In this document: positions 1 through 9,262 of the stretch, one piece after another
Position numbering within the stretch: the stretch's first letter is position 1
Layout: the number at the start of each line of letters is the position of its first letter
DNA from: Streptosporangium oxazolinicum
GTDB lineage: Bacteria > Actinomycetota > Actinomycetes > Streptosporangiales > Streptosporangiaceae
Length of the DNA stretch: 64,000 bases
Assembly: GCF_039537505.1 (NCBI RefSeq)
Contig: NZ_BAABAQ010000009.1
Coordinates: 1 to 64,000, forward strand
Reading direction: 5' to 3'
Notes under the pieces: generated by a model
Seen by the model: only the letters and a program-made list of their open reading frames with translations
Databases searched by the model: none
Told to the model about the DNA's origin: nothing
Made by a program: the position numbers and the translations under genes

Positions 1-4
1 TAGG

Positions 5-121
5 GTTACGGCGGTTATGGCGAAGGGGAAACACCCGGTTACATTCCGAACCCGGAAGTTAAGCTCTTCAGCGCCGATGGTACTGCACCGGGGACGGTGT
101 GGGAGAGTAGGTCACCGCCGG
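5..121 (+). rRNA. rrf: 5S ribosomal RNA
   Basis: About 117 nt with the conserved bacterial 5S core: the segments CCCGGTTACATTCCGAACC, GGAAGTTAAGC and CGCCGATGGTACTGC, ending in GGGAGAGTAGGTC. The two ends (GGCGG near the 5' end and CCGCC near the 3' end) pair as helix I. It would be the last gene of an rRNA operon whose 16S and 23S genes lie before the window. The exact ends are estimated to within a few bases. Confidence 0.95.
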
Positions 122-131
122 ACAATCGTTT

Positions 132-167
132 ATGAAGGGCTCCCACCGTTGGTGGGGGCCCTTCATG
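132..167 (+). terminator. Terminator of the rRNA operon
   Basis: A long inverted repeat directly after the 5S gene: ATGAAGGGC-TCCCACC, a GTT loop, then GGTGGGG-GCCCTTCAT. The stem is about 16 bp with one G-T pair. It also lies just past the 3' end of the convergent serine hydrolase gene, so it may stop transcription from both sides. Confidence 0.85.
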
Positions 168-196
168 CTTTCCAGGACCTGTTGTCCCGGCCACCT

Positions 197-1378
197 TCAC
201 TGGCACATGAGCCTTCCCGCCGCCGCGATCGCCTGCCCCGCCGCCGGGGAGTTGAGCTGGACCACCACCTGGCGTCGGCCGTCCTCGCTGCTCATGGCGA
301 TCCCCGAGTACCCGTAGATCATCCCGGAGTGGTTCCACACCCGGGTGCCGCACGGCAGCCTGTCGGCGAAGACGCCCAGGCCGCCCGCGCGCTTCAGCGC
401 GGCCCCTTCGGGGAGTCGCTTCGGGGCCGACCCCTTGGCGGGTTCGCGGCCGGACGCGGCCCGCCTCCCGCCGAACAGCGCCTCGTAGAAGGCGCCCACG
501 TCCCCCGCGGTCGATACCAGCCCGCCCGCGGACCAGAAGATCGAGGAGTTCACGACCGTCGCTCCGGGGCCGTCGCCCTGTCTGCCCGTGGCGAGCCCGG
601 GGGGCCGTAGGTCTCGTGGCAGTTCGGTATCGCGCAGCCTCAGGGGCTCGGTGACGCGCTCGCGGAGCGCCTCGGCGTAGCTCTGACCGGTGACCTTTTC
701 GATGATGAGACCGAGAAGGATGAAGTTGCCGTTGGAGTAGCTGTTAACCCCGCTTTTGCCAGGGCTGCCGCCGTAGCCGAGCAGCTCTCGCGGTGGCCAG
801 TCGCGCGTGTGCATGCCACCGTCGACGACGGCGTCCATGAAGCGGGAGTCGGTGAGATAGTCCGGTATTCCGCTGGTGTGGGTGAGCAGTTGCTCCACGG
901 TCACCCGGTCGGCACCGGGAAGGACGCCGGGAAGCAGCTTGCCGAGCGTGTCGCGGAGTGCCAGCCGCCGTTCGCGTACCAGCTGGAGCACGATCGTCGC
1001 GGTGAACGTCTTGGTGATACTCGCGATCCGGAAGCGGTGGCCGACCCGCATCGGGGTGCGTGTGGCGGGGTCGGCGAACCCGGCGGCGGCCTCCTCGACC
1101 CTTCCGCCGTCGCGGACGTGTACGACGGCCCCCGGAGATCCGGCCGCCACCAGCAGGTCGTCCGCGACTCTCTGGATGGCGGAGGCCGATCCGGGCGGTC
1201 CCGGTGTCGCGGAGGAAGTGGGCACGGGGCTTGTCTGTGAAGAGGACGTGGGTACGGGCACGGGGCCTGTCGGTGAAGATGTCCGTGAAGGACGCGGAGG
1301 GGAGGCGGCGTCGGGGGCCGGGGCGCAGGCGGTCAGCGCGATCACCAGTGAGATGGCTCCGAGTCCGGTCGCGCGCAT
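197..1378 (-). CDS. Lipoprotein serine hydrolase, beta-lactamase class C / DD-peptidase family
   Basis: 393 aa. The N-terminus is a lipoprotein signal: hydrophobic stretch, then LTAC with the lipidated Cys at residue 18. A Pro/Ser/Thr-rich linker of about 45 residues follows, as expected for a protein tethered outside the membrane. The catalytic domain shows SITK (Ser120 and Lys123, the SxxK motif), YSN at 214-216 and an HSG box near residue 345 in place of KTG. This motif set defines class C beta-lactamase-like enzymes, which include D-Ala-D-Ala carboxypeptidases and esterases. The sequence does not say which substrate is used. The ATG has a GAGGGG ribosome site. The gene is alone and faces the rRNA operon. 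Confidence 0.88.
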   Translation of the reverse strand: MRATGLGAISLVIALTACAPAPDAASPPRPSRTSSPTGPVPVPTSSSQTSPVPTSSATPGPPGSASAIQRVADDLLVAAGSPGAVVHVRDGGRVEEAAAGFADPATRTPMRVGHRFRIASITKTFTATIVLQLVRERRLALRDTLGKLLPGVLPGADRVTVEQLLTHTSGIPDYLTDSRFMDAVVDGGMHTRDWPPRELLGYGGSPGKSGVNSYSNGNFILLGLIIEKVTGQSYAEALRERVTEPLRLRDTELPRDLRPPGLATGRQGDGPGATVVNSSIFWSAGGLVSTAGDVGAFYEALFGGRRAASGREPAKGSAPKRLPEGAALKRAGGLGVFADRLPCGTRVWNHSGMIYGYSGIAMSSEDGRRQVVVQLNSPAAGQAIAAAGRLMCQ

Positions 1379-2167
1379 CCGGCGGTTCCCCTCTCGTTCC
1401 GCGTGCTCCTCGCCGGGGCCATCGGTTCTCCTTCGGGGCGGAACAAAAGCGGAACGAACGCAGAGCGAGCGCGGAACCCTCGAATCCTTCGAACGGGAAA
1501 GGACGTCAGGACGCTACAGCCGCCGGGGCGAACGGTAAAGCCCTCCGATGGAGGATCCGGCGCCCGACATGCCTCCCCCCGCTTCGTCCTCGCCCACAAC
1601 CCCCCGCTTCTGCCGACTATGAGCGAAAGTTTCATGCTCCTTGACCAAAGTACCCGCCGAATGTGCTCCGTGACCGTTCGTGGCGAGGTCGTGGCGAGGC
1701 GGGCCCGCGGGTCGATCGGGAGTCGCAGGTCCGGCCGGGTGGTACTGCCGCCGGGGGGTCATCTGACGGACCTATCTGCCCATATCGTTACAAACCAAGT
1801 CTATTGCGGCATTCTCCGGGCGGCCACCCCGGTTGATCAGGGAAGATCCCCTGCCCGAGGGTGCGCCGGGGGCCGGTGGGCGGGGGTGTCCGCCGGGGTG
1901 ACTTCGGTCGTTGATCGTAGAAAGTTCAAGTGATCATGACAAAAGTTCTTCCAAAAACGGCAAAAGCCGCGTAACTTCCACGCCAAGTTCTCTGCACACC
2001 AATCAAGAGGGCGAAGTGAGTCGGCCGGTGGCGTTCGCGGGCGGATCCCCTCGAAGAGGTGACCCGCTGGGCGGGGCCGCTGCCCCGCGGCGGAAAGGAG
2101 TCGGCGGTCCCTCGGCCGAGGCGCCGGGAGTCACGGGCTCCATCCACCCACACGGAGATAGGAAACC
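1379..2167. other. Long intergenic region between divergent genes
   Basis: 789 bp without a convincing gene; frames here lack family resemblance. It holds the promoters of the serine hydrolase (left) and the sugar isomerase-like gene (right). Near 1620-1640 the sequence GAAAGTTTC sits in a short palindrome, ATGA..TTCAT, of the kind used by sugar-responsive regulators. Between 1915 and 1995 the GC content drops and AAGTTC motifs recur. The last 100 bp before the gene are again very GC-rich. Confidence 0.5.
1922..1990 (+). promoter_or_regulatory. Phased AAGTTC repeats, candidate regulator binding sites
   Basis: AAGTTC occurs at 1922, 1943 and 1985, that is 21 and 42 bp apart (two and four helical turns). 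An opposite-looking AACTTC lies at 1973. The stretch is A-rich compared with its surroundings and lies 180-245 bp before the Tat-exported isomerase gene. Helical phasing suggests several copies of a regulator on one DNA face. No regulator is known; this is pattern evidence only. Confidence 0.35.
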
Positions 2168-3349
2168 ATGAGTGCACACGAAGAAGAGACCGACGAGGTC
2201 ACGGGCGCGCTGCGCCGCAGGCTCGGGCTGAACCGCCGCCAGTTCCTCGCCGCCACGACGGGAGTCACCGCGGTGGCCGCCGTGTCGGCGGCGGGCCCGC
2301 TCGCGTCGGCCGCGTACGCGTCCCCCGACGGCGACCAGGAGCGCGGTCAGGGCCACGGCCACGGCCACCGGGACCCTCTGGTGCCCGATTTCAAGCGGGG
2401 CATCATCCTCTACACCGTCCGTGACGTGATCTCCCGCGACCCGGCGACGAACCTGCCGGCCGGTTTCCGGCGTGTGTTCGAGGAGCTCTCGCGGATCGGC
2501 TACAAGCAGGTGGAGTTCGCCGGTTACGGCCAGCACGCGAACGCCGAGGGCGGCGCGAACCTGGAGAGCGTCGAGGGCGCCCGGCTGCTGCGCCGGTGGC
2601 TCGACGACAACGGGCTCAAGGCCCAGGGCAACCACGGCTTCATCCCCGGCTCCTGGCCGCTCACCCAGGCCGACCTCGACCGCTTCAAGCTGACCCTGGA
2701 GATCGCCAACATCCTCGGTATGGAGCACGTGGGTACCGGCGGCGACCCGACCGACAGCGCCTACAAGGCGGACTGGGACCTCGCCGCCCAGAAGTGGAAC
2801 GGCCTCGGCTCGATCGCCTCGGCAGCCGGTCTCAAGCTGTACACGCACAACCACGACGCGGCGTACGGCTTCCTCGTCGACGAGGGCCCGCTCGACGAGC
2901 TGGGCCGGCCCACCCGCTCCTCGGGCGTCAGGAAGCTGGAGTACTTCCTCGACATCACCAACCGCAGGCACGTCTACCTGGAGATGGACATCTTCTGGGC
3001 GCACGTGGCGCAGTACAGGTACCGCTCGTACGTCGCGCGCAACGGCTCCACCCGGACCGACGTCTTCGACCCCCTGAAGCTCGTACGGCGGAACGAGAAG
3101 CGGTTCCCGCTCTTCCACGCCAAGGACGGAAAGTCCAACACGGCCACCGGCAACGGCTACGACATGGTGCCGTTCGGCACCGGTGACATCGACTACGGCG
3201 CCTTCTTCTCCAAGCTGGACATCGCGCGACACCACAACCCGATGTACGAGCAGGACAACGCGCCCGGAGGGGCCGAGGAGCCGGGCCGCTCGCTGCAGTA
3301 CGCCGCCCTCAGCTACAAGAACCTGGCCGCGCTGCGCCGCCGCCGCTGA
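2168..3349 (+). CDS. Tat-exported sugar phosphate isomerase/epimerase-like TIM-barrel protein
   Basis: 393 aa. The N-terminus is a twin-arginine signal: NRRQFLAA at about 24-31, then an Ala/Val-rich core and an AYA cleavage region near residue 50, so the protein folds in the cytoplasm before export. A His-rich linker follows. The mature part matches the xylose-isomerase-like TIM-barrel family (sugar phosphate isomerases/epimerases, AP endonuclease 2 fold); GYKQVEFAGY, HNHDAAYGF and YLEMDIFW are typical metal-site strands. The ATG has a GGAGATAGG ribosome site. It lies 150 bp before the secreted sugar dehydrogenase and is probably co-transcribed, which suggests extracellular sugar or polyol processing. 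The substrate is unknown. Confidence 0.85.
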   Translation: MSAHEEETDEVTGALRRRLGLNRRQFLAATTGVTAVAAVSAAGPLASAAYASPDGDQERGQGHGHGHRDPLVPDFKRGIILYTVRDVISRDPATNLPAGFRRVFEELSRIGYKQVEFAGYGQHANAEGGANLESVEGARLLRRWLDDNGLKAQGNHGFIPGSWPLTQADLDRFKLTLEIANILGMEHVGTGGDPTDSAYKADWDLAAQKWNGLGSIASAAGLKLYTHNHDAAYGFLVDEGPLDELGRPTRSSGVRKLEYFLDITNRRHVYLEMDIFWAHVAQYRYRSYVARNGSTRTDVFDPLKLVRRNEKRFPLFHAKDGKSNTATGNGYDMVPFGTGDIDYGAFFSKLDIARHHNPMYEQDNAPGGAEEPGRSLQYAALSYKNLAALRRRR

Positions 3350-3500
3350 GAGCCCGGCGAACGACCGGACACATTTCGAGAAAACACCCGAGGAAGAATC
3401 CGACGGGTTCGGCGGACCGCCACATGATCGAAGCCGTTGCCGCGGCGCGAGTGGCGGCCCGCCATGCCCTGACACCCCCCTGAAGAAGAGGCTCAGGAAG

Positions 3501-6500
3501 TTGAAGCGTACCCGCGCCATGCTCGGCGGCGCACTGGCCGCCCTGCTGTTCCCCCTGGCGGTGCCCGGCGCCGCGCCCGCACAAGCCCACATCGCCGTCC
3601 AGGACGGTCCCACGGACTGGTCGAACTACGAGAAGATCACGCTGACCAAGAACGTCGGCGAGCCGATCGACCTGGCGGTCCTGCCCGACAGGAGGGTCCT
3701 GCACACCGCCCGCAACGGAGACATCCGCCTGACCGACGGCGGCACCGGCCTCACCAAGGTCATCAACACGATCCCCGTCTACGCGAACTCCGAGGACGGC
3801 CTCCAGACGATCGCGATCGACCCCGAGTTCGCCGAGAACAAGTGGGTCTACGTCTACTACGCGCCCAAGACGATGACGGCGCCGTACCCGGAGACGACCC
3901 CCACCGGGTCGGCGCCCAACTCGCTGCCCGCGGGCGCGGACGAGTCGTACTGGAACCAGTGGAAGGGCTACAACCAGCTGTCGCGGTTCAAGTGGACCGG
4001 TGACGCGCTGGACCTCTCCACCGAGCAGGTCATCATCAAGGTCGAGGCGCAGCGCGGGCAGTGCTGCCACGTCGCGGGCGACATGGACTGGGACGCCGAG
4101 GGCAACCTCTACCTCGTCACCGGCGACAACACCCCCGCGGGCACGCCCGGGGCCAACGGCATGGCGCCCAACAACGACGCGCCCGGGATGAACCCCGGGC
4201 TCGACGCGCGGCGCGGCGCGGGCAACAGCAACGACCTGCGCGGCAAGATCCTGCGGATCACCGTGAAGGAGGACGGCTCCTACACCGTCCCGCCCGGCAA
4301 CCTGTTCCCGCCGGGGACGGCCAAGACGCGCCCCGAGATCTTCGTGACGGGTGTGCGGAACGCCTTCCGCATGGACGTCGACGACGTGACCGGCACGCTC
4401 TCCTGGGCCGACTACGGCCCCGACGCCGGGGCGGCCGACCCGGCCCGCGGCCCCCTGGGCTACGTCGAGTGGAACGTCACCCCCCTCGACAAGCCGATGA
4501 ACAGCGGCTGGCCCTACTGCACCGGGAACAACTTCAACTACAACGACTGGAACTTCGCGACCTCGACGCCGCGCGAGTGGTTCGACTGCGCGGCGGGCCC
4601 GGCGAACACCTCCCGCTGGAACACCGGTGTGGCCACCCTGCCGGCCGCGACCCCGGCGGACCTCTACTACGGCGACAACAACACCCACCAGCCCGCGGAG
4701 TGGGCCGGGCTCACCGACTTCGAGCCGGCGGGCGGCCAGGGACCGATGGGCGGCCCCGTCTACCACTACGACGCGGCGAACCCGTCGACGACGAAGTTCC
4801 CGGCGTACTGGGACAGGAAATTCTTCTTCGGCGAGTTCTCCCAGGACTACCTCGCGGCGTTCACCGTGACGGGGTCCGACGGGCCGGTCACCAAGCTCGA
4901 ACACTTCCTGCCCAACGACGCGCTGACCACGGCGGCGATGCCGATCACCGACAGCCCGATGGACATCGAGTTCGGCCCCGACGGTTCGCTGTACGTGCTC
5001 GACTACGGCGACGGCTTCTTCCGCGCCAACCCCGACGCGGGCCTCTACCGCATCGACTACGCCGAGGGGAACAAGACACCGCAGGCGAAGATCGTCGCCA
5101 AGCCGACGTCGGGCAGCGCCGCGCCGCTGACCGTCGCGTTCAGCGCGGAGACGTCCACCGACGCCGAGCCGGGCGCGCTGCGCTACGAGTGGGACTTCGA
5201 CGGTAACGGCACCTTCGACGCCACCGGCGTGACGGCCTCGCACACCTATCCCGCGCTCGGGCAGTACGCCGCCAGGCTCCGCGTGACCGACGCGCAGGGC
5301 AAGTTCGGGCTCACCTCCACCGAGATCACCGTAGGCAACACCGCGCCCGAGGTGACCATCCAGACGCCGGGCAACGGCGCCTTCTTCACCTGGGGCGACG
5401 CGGTGCCGTTCCAGATCAGGGTCTCCGACAAGGAGGACGGCGACACCCCGGTGTGCGGCCGGGTGCAGTGGACCTTCGGTCTCGGCCACGACACGCACGC
5501 GCATCCGGAGACCCTCGGCTCGGGCTGCTCGGGCGCGTGGCCGACACCGGCCGACGCCCCCGAGCACGGCGAGACCGAGAACATCTTCGGCGTCGTCGTC
5601 GTGAGCTACCGGGACAACGGCGCCGGTGACATCCCCGGGGCGCTCGGCGACGCCACGCTCATCCTCAACCCCAAGGAACTGCAGGCCGAGCACGCGGACG
5701 CGAGCAGTGGCGTCACCAAGGTGCAGGACGAGAGCGCGTCCGGCCTGGCGAAGATCACGTCGTTCGACGCCGGTGACTGGATCGCGTACGACCCGGTGAA
5801 CTTCGCCGGTGTCACCGGCGTGAAGACCCGCGCCTCCGGGGCGGGAACGCTGTCCCTGCGCTGGGGCTCGGAGACGGCGGATCCGTTCGCCACCGTCACC
5901 GTGCCCGCCGGATCGGGCTGGCAGAGCGTGGACACCGCGCTCACCGGCGCCCCGACCGGCAGCGGCAGGCTCTACGTCACCTCGACCGGCGGCGTGGAGG
6001 TCGACGGGTTCACCTTCCAGGGCGACGGGGTCTCCGACGAGACGCCCCCGACCGTGTCGGCCACGCTCGCCCCGGCCCAGCCGGGCGGGGAGAACGGCTG
6101 GTACACCGGCAACGTCACGCTGACGGTCACCGCGACCGACAACGGCACGGTGGCGAGCCGGCAGTACTCGCTCGACGGCGGTACGACGTGGCTGAACGCC
6201 AACAGTCCGGTCACCCTGACCGCCGACGGGACGGCCGCCGTACGCTACCGGGCGACCGACAGCGCGGGCAACGTCTCGCAGGTCGGCACCGTCACGGCGA
6301 AGATCGACAAGACCGTCCCGGTCCTGACCGTGAGCGGGGTGGAGCCCGGCAAGTACGGAGACTCCGCGTCCATCACGCCGGTCTTCTCGGCGGCCGACGC
6401 GACGTCGGGGGTGGCGAGCGTGACGGCGGCCATCGGCGACCTGCAGGTGGTCTCCGGCAAGGCGATCGCCCTGTGGGAGCTGGCGCTCGGCGCGCACACG

Positions 6501-6845
6501 CTGACCGTCACCGCGAAGGACAAGGCGGGGCACGTCACGAAGCAGACCGTCGCGTTCGAGGTCACGACCTCTGTCGCCGACGTGGAGAGGCTCATCGACC
6601 TCTTCGAGGCGGCCGGGCAGCTGTCGGCCTCCGGCGCCGCGAAGCTCCAGGACAAGATCTCCAAGGTCATGGTGTCCGAGGACAAGGGGCGCGAGCGCGA
6701 CAAGAAGAAGATCGTCAAGAAGCTTGAGCGCTTTGTCGAAACGGTCAACGACCCGAAGATCGTCTCCAACCCGGCGGTGAAGGCCACGCTCCTGCGTGAC
6801 GCCAACGCCCTGATCGCGCAGTTCAGCGCTCCGGCCGCCGGATAA
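3501..6845 (+). CDS. Secreted multidomain sugar dehydrogenase (glucose/sorbosone dehydrogenase, PKD, CBM-like, FIMAH)
   Basis: About 1114 aa from the TTG at 3501, which has AGAGG 9 bp upstream and gives a signal peptide with a KRTR charged start, hydrophobic core and an Ala-x-Ala site (APAQA). ATG 3519 is the alternative start. Domains in order: glucose/sorbosone dehydrogenase beta-propeller (about 35-520, PQQ-enzyme-like, with CCHVAGDMDWD and DYGDGFFR); PKD domain (about 525-615, YEWDFDGNGTFD); a spacer; a CBM6-like carbohydrate-binding module (about 710-830, LQAEHAD..GDWIAY); an Ig/OmpL47-like repeat with chitobiase-type features (about 840-935); a further Ig-like unit; and a C-terminal charged helical FIMAH-like domain (about 1020-1105). 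It probably oxidises sugars at the cell surface or on polysaccharide. The dehydrogenase call is firm; cofactor and substrate are inferred. Confidence 0.88.
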   Translation: MKRTRAMLGGALAALLFPLAVPGAAPAQAHIAVQDGPTDWSNYEKITLTKNVGEPIDLAVLPDRRVLHTARNGDIRLTDGGTGLTKVINTIPVYANSEDGLQTIAIDPEFAENKWVYVYYAPKTMTAPYPETTPTGSAPNSLPAGADESYWNQWKGYNQLSRFKWTGDALDLSTEQVIIKVEAQRGQCCHVAGDMDWDAEGNLYLVTGDNTPAGTPGANGMAPNNDAPGMNPGLDARRGAGNSNDLRGKILRITVKEDGSYTVPPGNLFPPGTAKTRPEIFVTGVRNAFRMDVDDVTGTLSWADYGPDAGAADPARGPLGYVEWNVTPLDKPMNSGWPYCTGNNFNYNDWNFATSTPREWFDCAAGPANTSRWNTGVATLPAATPADLYYGDNNTHQPAEWAGLTDFEPAGGQGPMGGPVYHYDAANPSTTKFPAYWDRKFFFGEFSQDYLAAFTVTGSDGPVTKLEHFLPNDALTTAAMPITDSPMDIEFGPDGSLYVLDYGDGFFRANPDAGLYRIDYAEGNKTPQAKIVAKPTSGSAAPLTVAFSAETSTDAEPGALRYEWDFDGNGTFDATGVTASHTYPALGQYAARLRVTDAQGKFGLTSTEITVGNTAPEVTIQTPGNGAFFTWGDAVPFQIRVSDKEDGDTPVCGRVQWTFGLGHDTHAHPETLGSGCSGAWPTPADAPEHGETENIFGVVVVSYRDNGAGDIPGALGDATLILNPKELQAEHADASSGVTKVQDESASGLAKITSFDAGDWIAYDPVNFAGVTGVKTRASGAGTLSLRWGSETADPFATVTVPAGSGWQSVDTALTGAPTGSGRLYVTSTGGVEVDGFTFQGDGVSDETPPTVSATLAPAQPGGENGWYTGNVTLTVTATDNGTVASRQYSLDGGTTWLNANSPVTLTADGTAAVRYRATDSAGNVSQVGTVTAKIDKTVPVLTVSGVEPGKYGDSASITPVFSAADATSGVASVTAAIGDLQVVSGKAIALWELALGAHTLTVTAKDKAGHVTKQTVAFEVTTSVADVERLIDLFEAAGQLSASGAAKLQDKISKVMVSEDKGRERDKKKIVKKLERFVETVNDPKIVSNPAVKATLLRDANALIAQFSAPAAG

Positions 6846-6890
6846 CGCCGACGCGCTGATGCCGCCACGTTGACGGCGACGCGCTGACGA

Positions 6891-6925
6891 CGCGGGGGGA
6901 GAGCCTGACAGGCTCTCCCCCCGCG
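6891..6925. terminator. Bidirectional terminator
   Basis: A perfect 15-bp stem, CGCGGGGGGAGAGCC / GGCTCTCCCCCCGCG, with a TGACA loop. It lies between the 3' ends of the secreted dehydrogenase (+) and the symporter (-), so it can serve both transcripts. Confidence 0.85.
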
Positions 6926-7032
6926 CTCGTTTCCGGGACCCGGTGGTGTGCCGGGAGGCTCGTGGCCACGTCGCCCGGGACCGGGGTCTCGGAGCCGGGG
7001 TGGTACGTCCGTGTGCCGGCCGATCCCGGAGC

Positions 7033-8667
7033 CTAGGGCTTGGGGATTGGAGCCGGATCCGTCCCGTGGGTTCCGGGGGCGGCGAGGTCGAGGTCCTTGA
7101 TCCTGGGGTCGCCCTCGTCGGCGAGGTAGTGGTCGGGCTTGGTGGAGTCGTCGCCCTCGGCCATCCCGGCGGAACGCGCGATGACCGTGCCGAGTGCGGC
7201 GACGGCCAGGTTGACCGCGAGCGCGAGGATGCCCGCGTAGATCGTCATCTTGGTGTCCAGGCCCAGCTTCTCCAGCGGGAACGCGGACCCGGCGAAGTGC
7301 AGCTTGCCGGTGGCCGGGTTGCCGATGTTGTAGAGCAGGAGCATCCCGGCCCCCATGCCGCCGATCCATCCGGCGATCAGGCCGCCGCGGTGGAACCAGC
7401 GGGTGTAGAGGCCGAGTGCCACCGACGGGAGCGTCTGCAGGATGATGACGCCGCCGATGAGCTGCAGGTCGATGGAGAAGCCGGTGTCCAGGAACAGGAT
7501 GCACAGCACCGCGCCGACCTTGACGAGCAGCGAGGTGATCTTCGAGACGCGGGCCTCGTCGGCGTCGCTCGCGTGCGGCTTCAGGTACTCCTTGTAGATG
7601 TTGCGGGTGAACAGGTTCGCCGCGGCGATGGACATGATGGCCGCGGGGACCAGCGCGCCGATGCCGATCGCGGCGTACGCGATGCCGGTGAACCAGTCGG
7701 GGAACATCTTGTCGAACAGCTGCGGCACGATCGTGTTGTTGTCGGTGCCGATGGGCGTGATCCCGGCCGCGATGGCCATGAAGCCGAGCAGCGCGATCAG
7801 GCCGAGCAGCAGGCTGTAGGCGGGCAGCGCCGCCATGTTCCGCTTGATCACGTCACGGTTCTTGGAGGCGAGCACGCCGGTGATGCTGTGCGGATAGAGG
7901 AACAGCGCGAGCGCGGACCCCAGGGCCAGCGTGACGTACTGCAGCTGGTTGTTCGCGTTGAGCAGGATGCCGTCGCCGGGCGCGGCGCTGGCGGCGAACC
8001 TGTCCTGGGCGGCGCCGAAGATGCCCGACCAGCCGCCCTCGATCTGGGCGGGGATCGCGAAGATCGCCACCAGGATCACGATGTAGATCAGCGTGTCCTT
8101 CACGAACGCGATCAGCGCGGGCGCTCGCAGGCCCGACTGGTAGGTGTACGCGGCCAGGATCGCGAACGCGATGATGATCGGCAGGTGGCCGGTCACGCCC
8201 ATCGACTTCAACACGGCCTCGATGCCGACGAGCTGGAGCGCGATGTAGGGCATCGTCGCCACGATGCCGGTGATCGCGACCAGCAGCGCCAGCGTGGGCG
8301 AGCCGAACCTGGCCCGGACGAAGTCGGCCGGGGTCACGAAGCCGTGCACGTGCGAGACCGACCAGAGGCGGATCAGCACCAGGAAGACGATCGGGTAGAC
8401 CACGATCGTGTACGGCACCGCGAAGAAGCCCATCGCGCCCGCGCCCCAGATCAGGGCGGGCACGGCCACGAAGGTGTAGGCGGTGTAGAGGTCGCCGCCG
8501 ATGAGGAACCAGGTGACCCACGAGCCGAAGTTGCGGCCGCCGAGCCCCCACTCGTCGAGGCTGGCCAGGTTGTCCGGGCGGCGCCAGCGTGCGGCCACGA
8601 ATCCCATGCCGCTGACCACCAGGAACAGCACGGAGAAGATGATGATCTCTGTCAGGTGAGCTTCCAT
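7033..8667 (-). CDS. Sodium:solute symporter family permease, monocarboxylate-type
   Basis: 544 aa with about 13 predicted membrane helices spread over the whole length. The pattern WGLGGRNFGSWVTWFLIGGD, followed by YTAYTFVAVPALIWGAGA, is characteristic of the SSSF transporters that take up short monocarboxylates (acetate, propionate, pyruvate; MctP/MctC-like members). The C-terminal 50 residues are a charged cytoplasmic tail. The gene starts 4 bp after the DUF3311 gene and is clearly translated with it. The exact substrate cannot be read from sequence. Confidence 0.88.
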   Translation of the reverse strand: MEAHLTEIIIFSVLFLVVSGMGFVAARWRRPDNLASLDEWGLGGRNFGSWVTWFLIGGDLYTAYTFVAVPALIWGAGAMGFFAVPYTIVVYPIVFLVLIRLWSVSHVHGFVTPADFVRARFGSPTLALLVAITGIVATMPYIALQLVGIEAVLKSMGVTGHLPIIIAFAILAAYTYQSGLRAPALIAFVKDTLIYIVILVAIFAIPAQIEGGWSGIFGAAQDRFAASAAPGDGILLNANNQLQYVTLALGSALALFLYPHSITGVLASKNRDVIKRNMAALPAYSLLLGLIALLGFMAIAAGITPIGTDNNTIVPQLFDKMFPDWFTGIAYAAIGIGALVPAAIMSIAAANLFTRNIYKEYLKPHASDADEARVSKITSLLVKVGAVLCILFLDTGFSIDLQLIGGVIILQTLPSVALGLYTRWFHRGGLIAGWIGGMGAGMLLLYNIGNPATGKLHFAGSAFPLEKLGLDTKMTIYAGILALAVNLAVAALGTVIARSAGMAEGDDSTKPDHYLADEGDPRIKDLDLAAPGTHGTDPAPIPKP

Positions 8668-8671
8668 CGGG

Positions 8672-8887
8672 TCACCGCCGCCGCTTCGTCATCTGGTACA
8701 CGATCGTGGTGCACGTGACGCCGACCGCGATGAACGCGAGCTGGAGCCAGTAGAACAGCGGAAAACCGAAAAGCCGGGGTTCATCGGAATTGTAGAGAAA
8801 GGGGAGTAAAGGTAGGATGATCGGTACGATGAGCAGCCAGTTCCATGGGCTGCGGTCGCTCCGGTCCCCGTTTGGAGTGGTCAACAC
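8672..8887 (-). CDS. DUF3311 family small membrane protein
   Basis: About 71 aa with two hydrophobic helices (WNWLLIVPIILPLLPFLY and FYWLQLAFIAVGVTCTTIVY) and a basic C-terminal KRRR. DUF3311 proteins are commonly encoded directly before SSSF symporters, as here, and are thought to be accessory subunits. I prefer the GTG at 8887 because GAGGAG lies just before it; TTG at 8884 and a farther GTG at 8914 (weak ribosome site) are alternatives. Function beyond association with the symporter is unknown. Confidence 0.8.
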   Translation of the reverse strand: MLTTPNGDRSDRSPWNWLLIVPIILPLLPFLYNSDEPRLFGFPLFYWLQLAFIAVGVTCTTIVYQMTKRRR

Positions 8888-9262
8888 GGTCTCCTCGAAC
8901 TGGAGAAGGGACACCCGGGCAGGATCATCCCCTTCGGCTGACCGGCAGCGTAATTACACGGTCGTTTCATTCGGGTCACCGAGCGCCGAGTGGCGCGGGT
9001 GGCGCGACGAACGGTAGCCCGGTTCCACGGTCGAGGTTCCCGGCCAGGTCGCGGGTGCCGTACCGCCGAGGGCGGATCCACTTCGCCGCCGGGTTCCCGC
9101 CGGTCACCGAATCCCCGGCGCGTCTTCCTTGACATGATCGACTGCGGCTTGTAAAGACGCGCCCGACAGGGCGGCGCGCGGCCTCGCCCCGCGTGGTGCC
9201 GTCGGCTCCGCCGGCACGCCGCGTCACCCGGTGCCTTCGGCCGGAACGCGCGATATGCGGGC
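8888..9262. other. Intergenic region with an unassigned promoter
   Basis: 375 bp between two minus-strand genes. Besides the leader of the symporter operon it contains a good plus-strand promoter (9129-9157) with no gene after it, and one copy of a repeat shared with the end of the TetR gene. I see no coding frame that resembles a known protein. Confidence 0.45.
9129..9157 (+). promoter_or_regulatory. Near-consensus sigma-70 promoter without a downstream gene
   Basis: TTGACA (9129-9134), 17 bp, TAAAGA (9152-9157). Transcription would start near 9164 and run antisense to the TetR gene (9263-9970). No plus-strand gene follows, so it could make an antisense or small RNA, or be fortuitous. Confidence 0.4.

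Noticed and set aside
3309..6533. A 1074-residue open frame on the minus strand opposite the sugar dehydrogenase
   Set aside because: It is a GC-skew shadow: composition is almost only Arg, Gly, Val and Ala, with no motif, while the plus-strand frame has clear domains.
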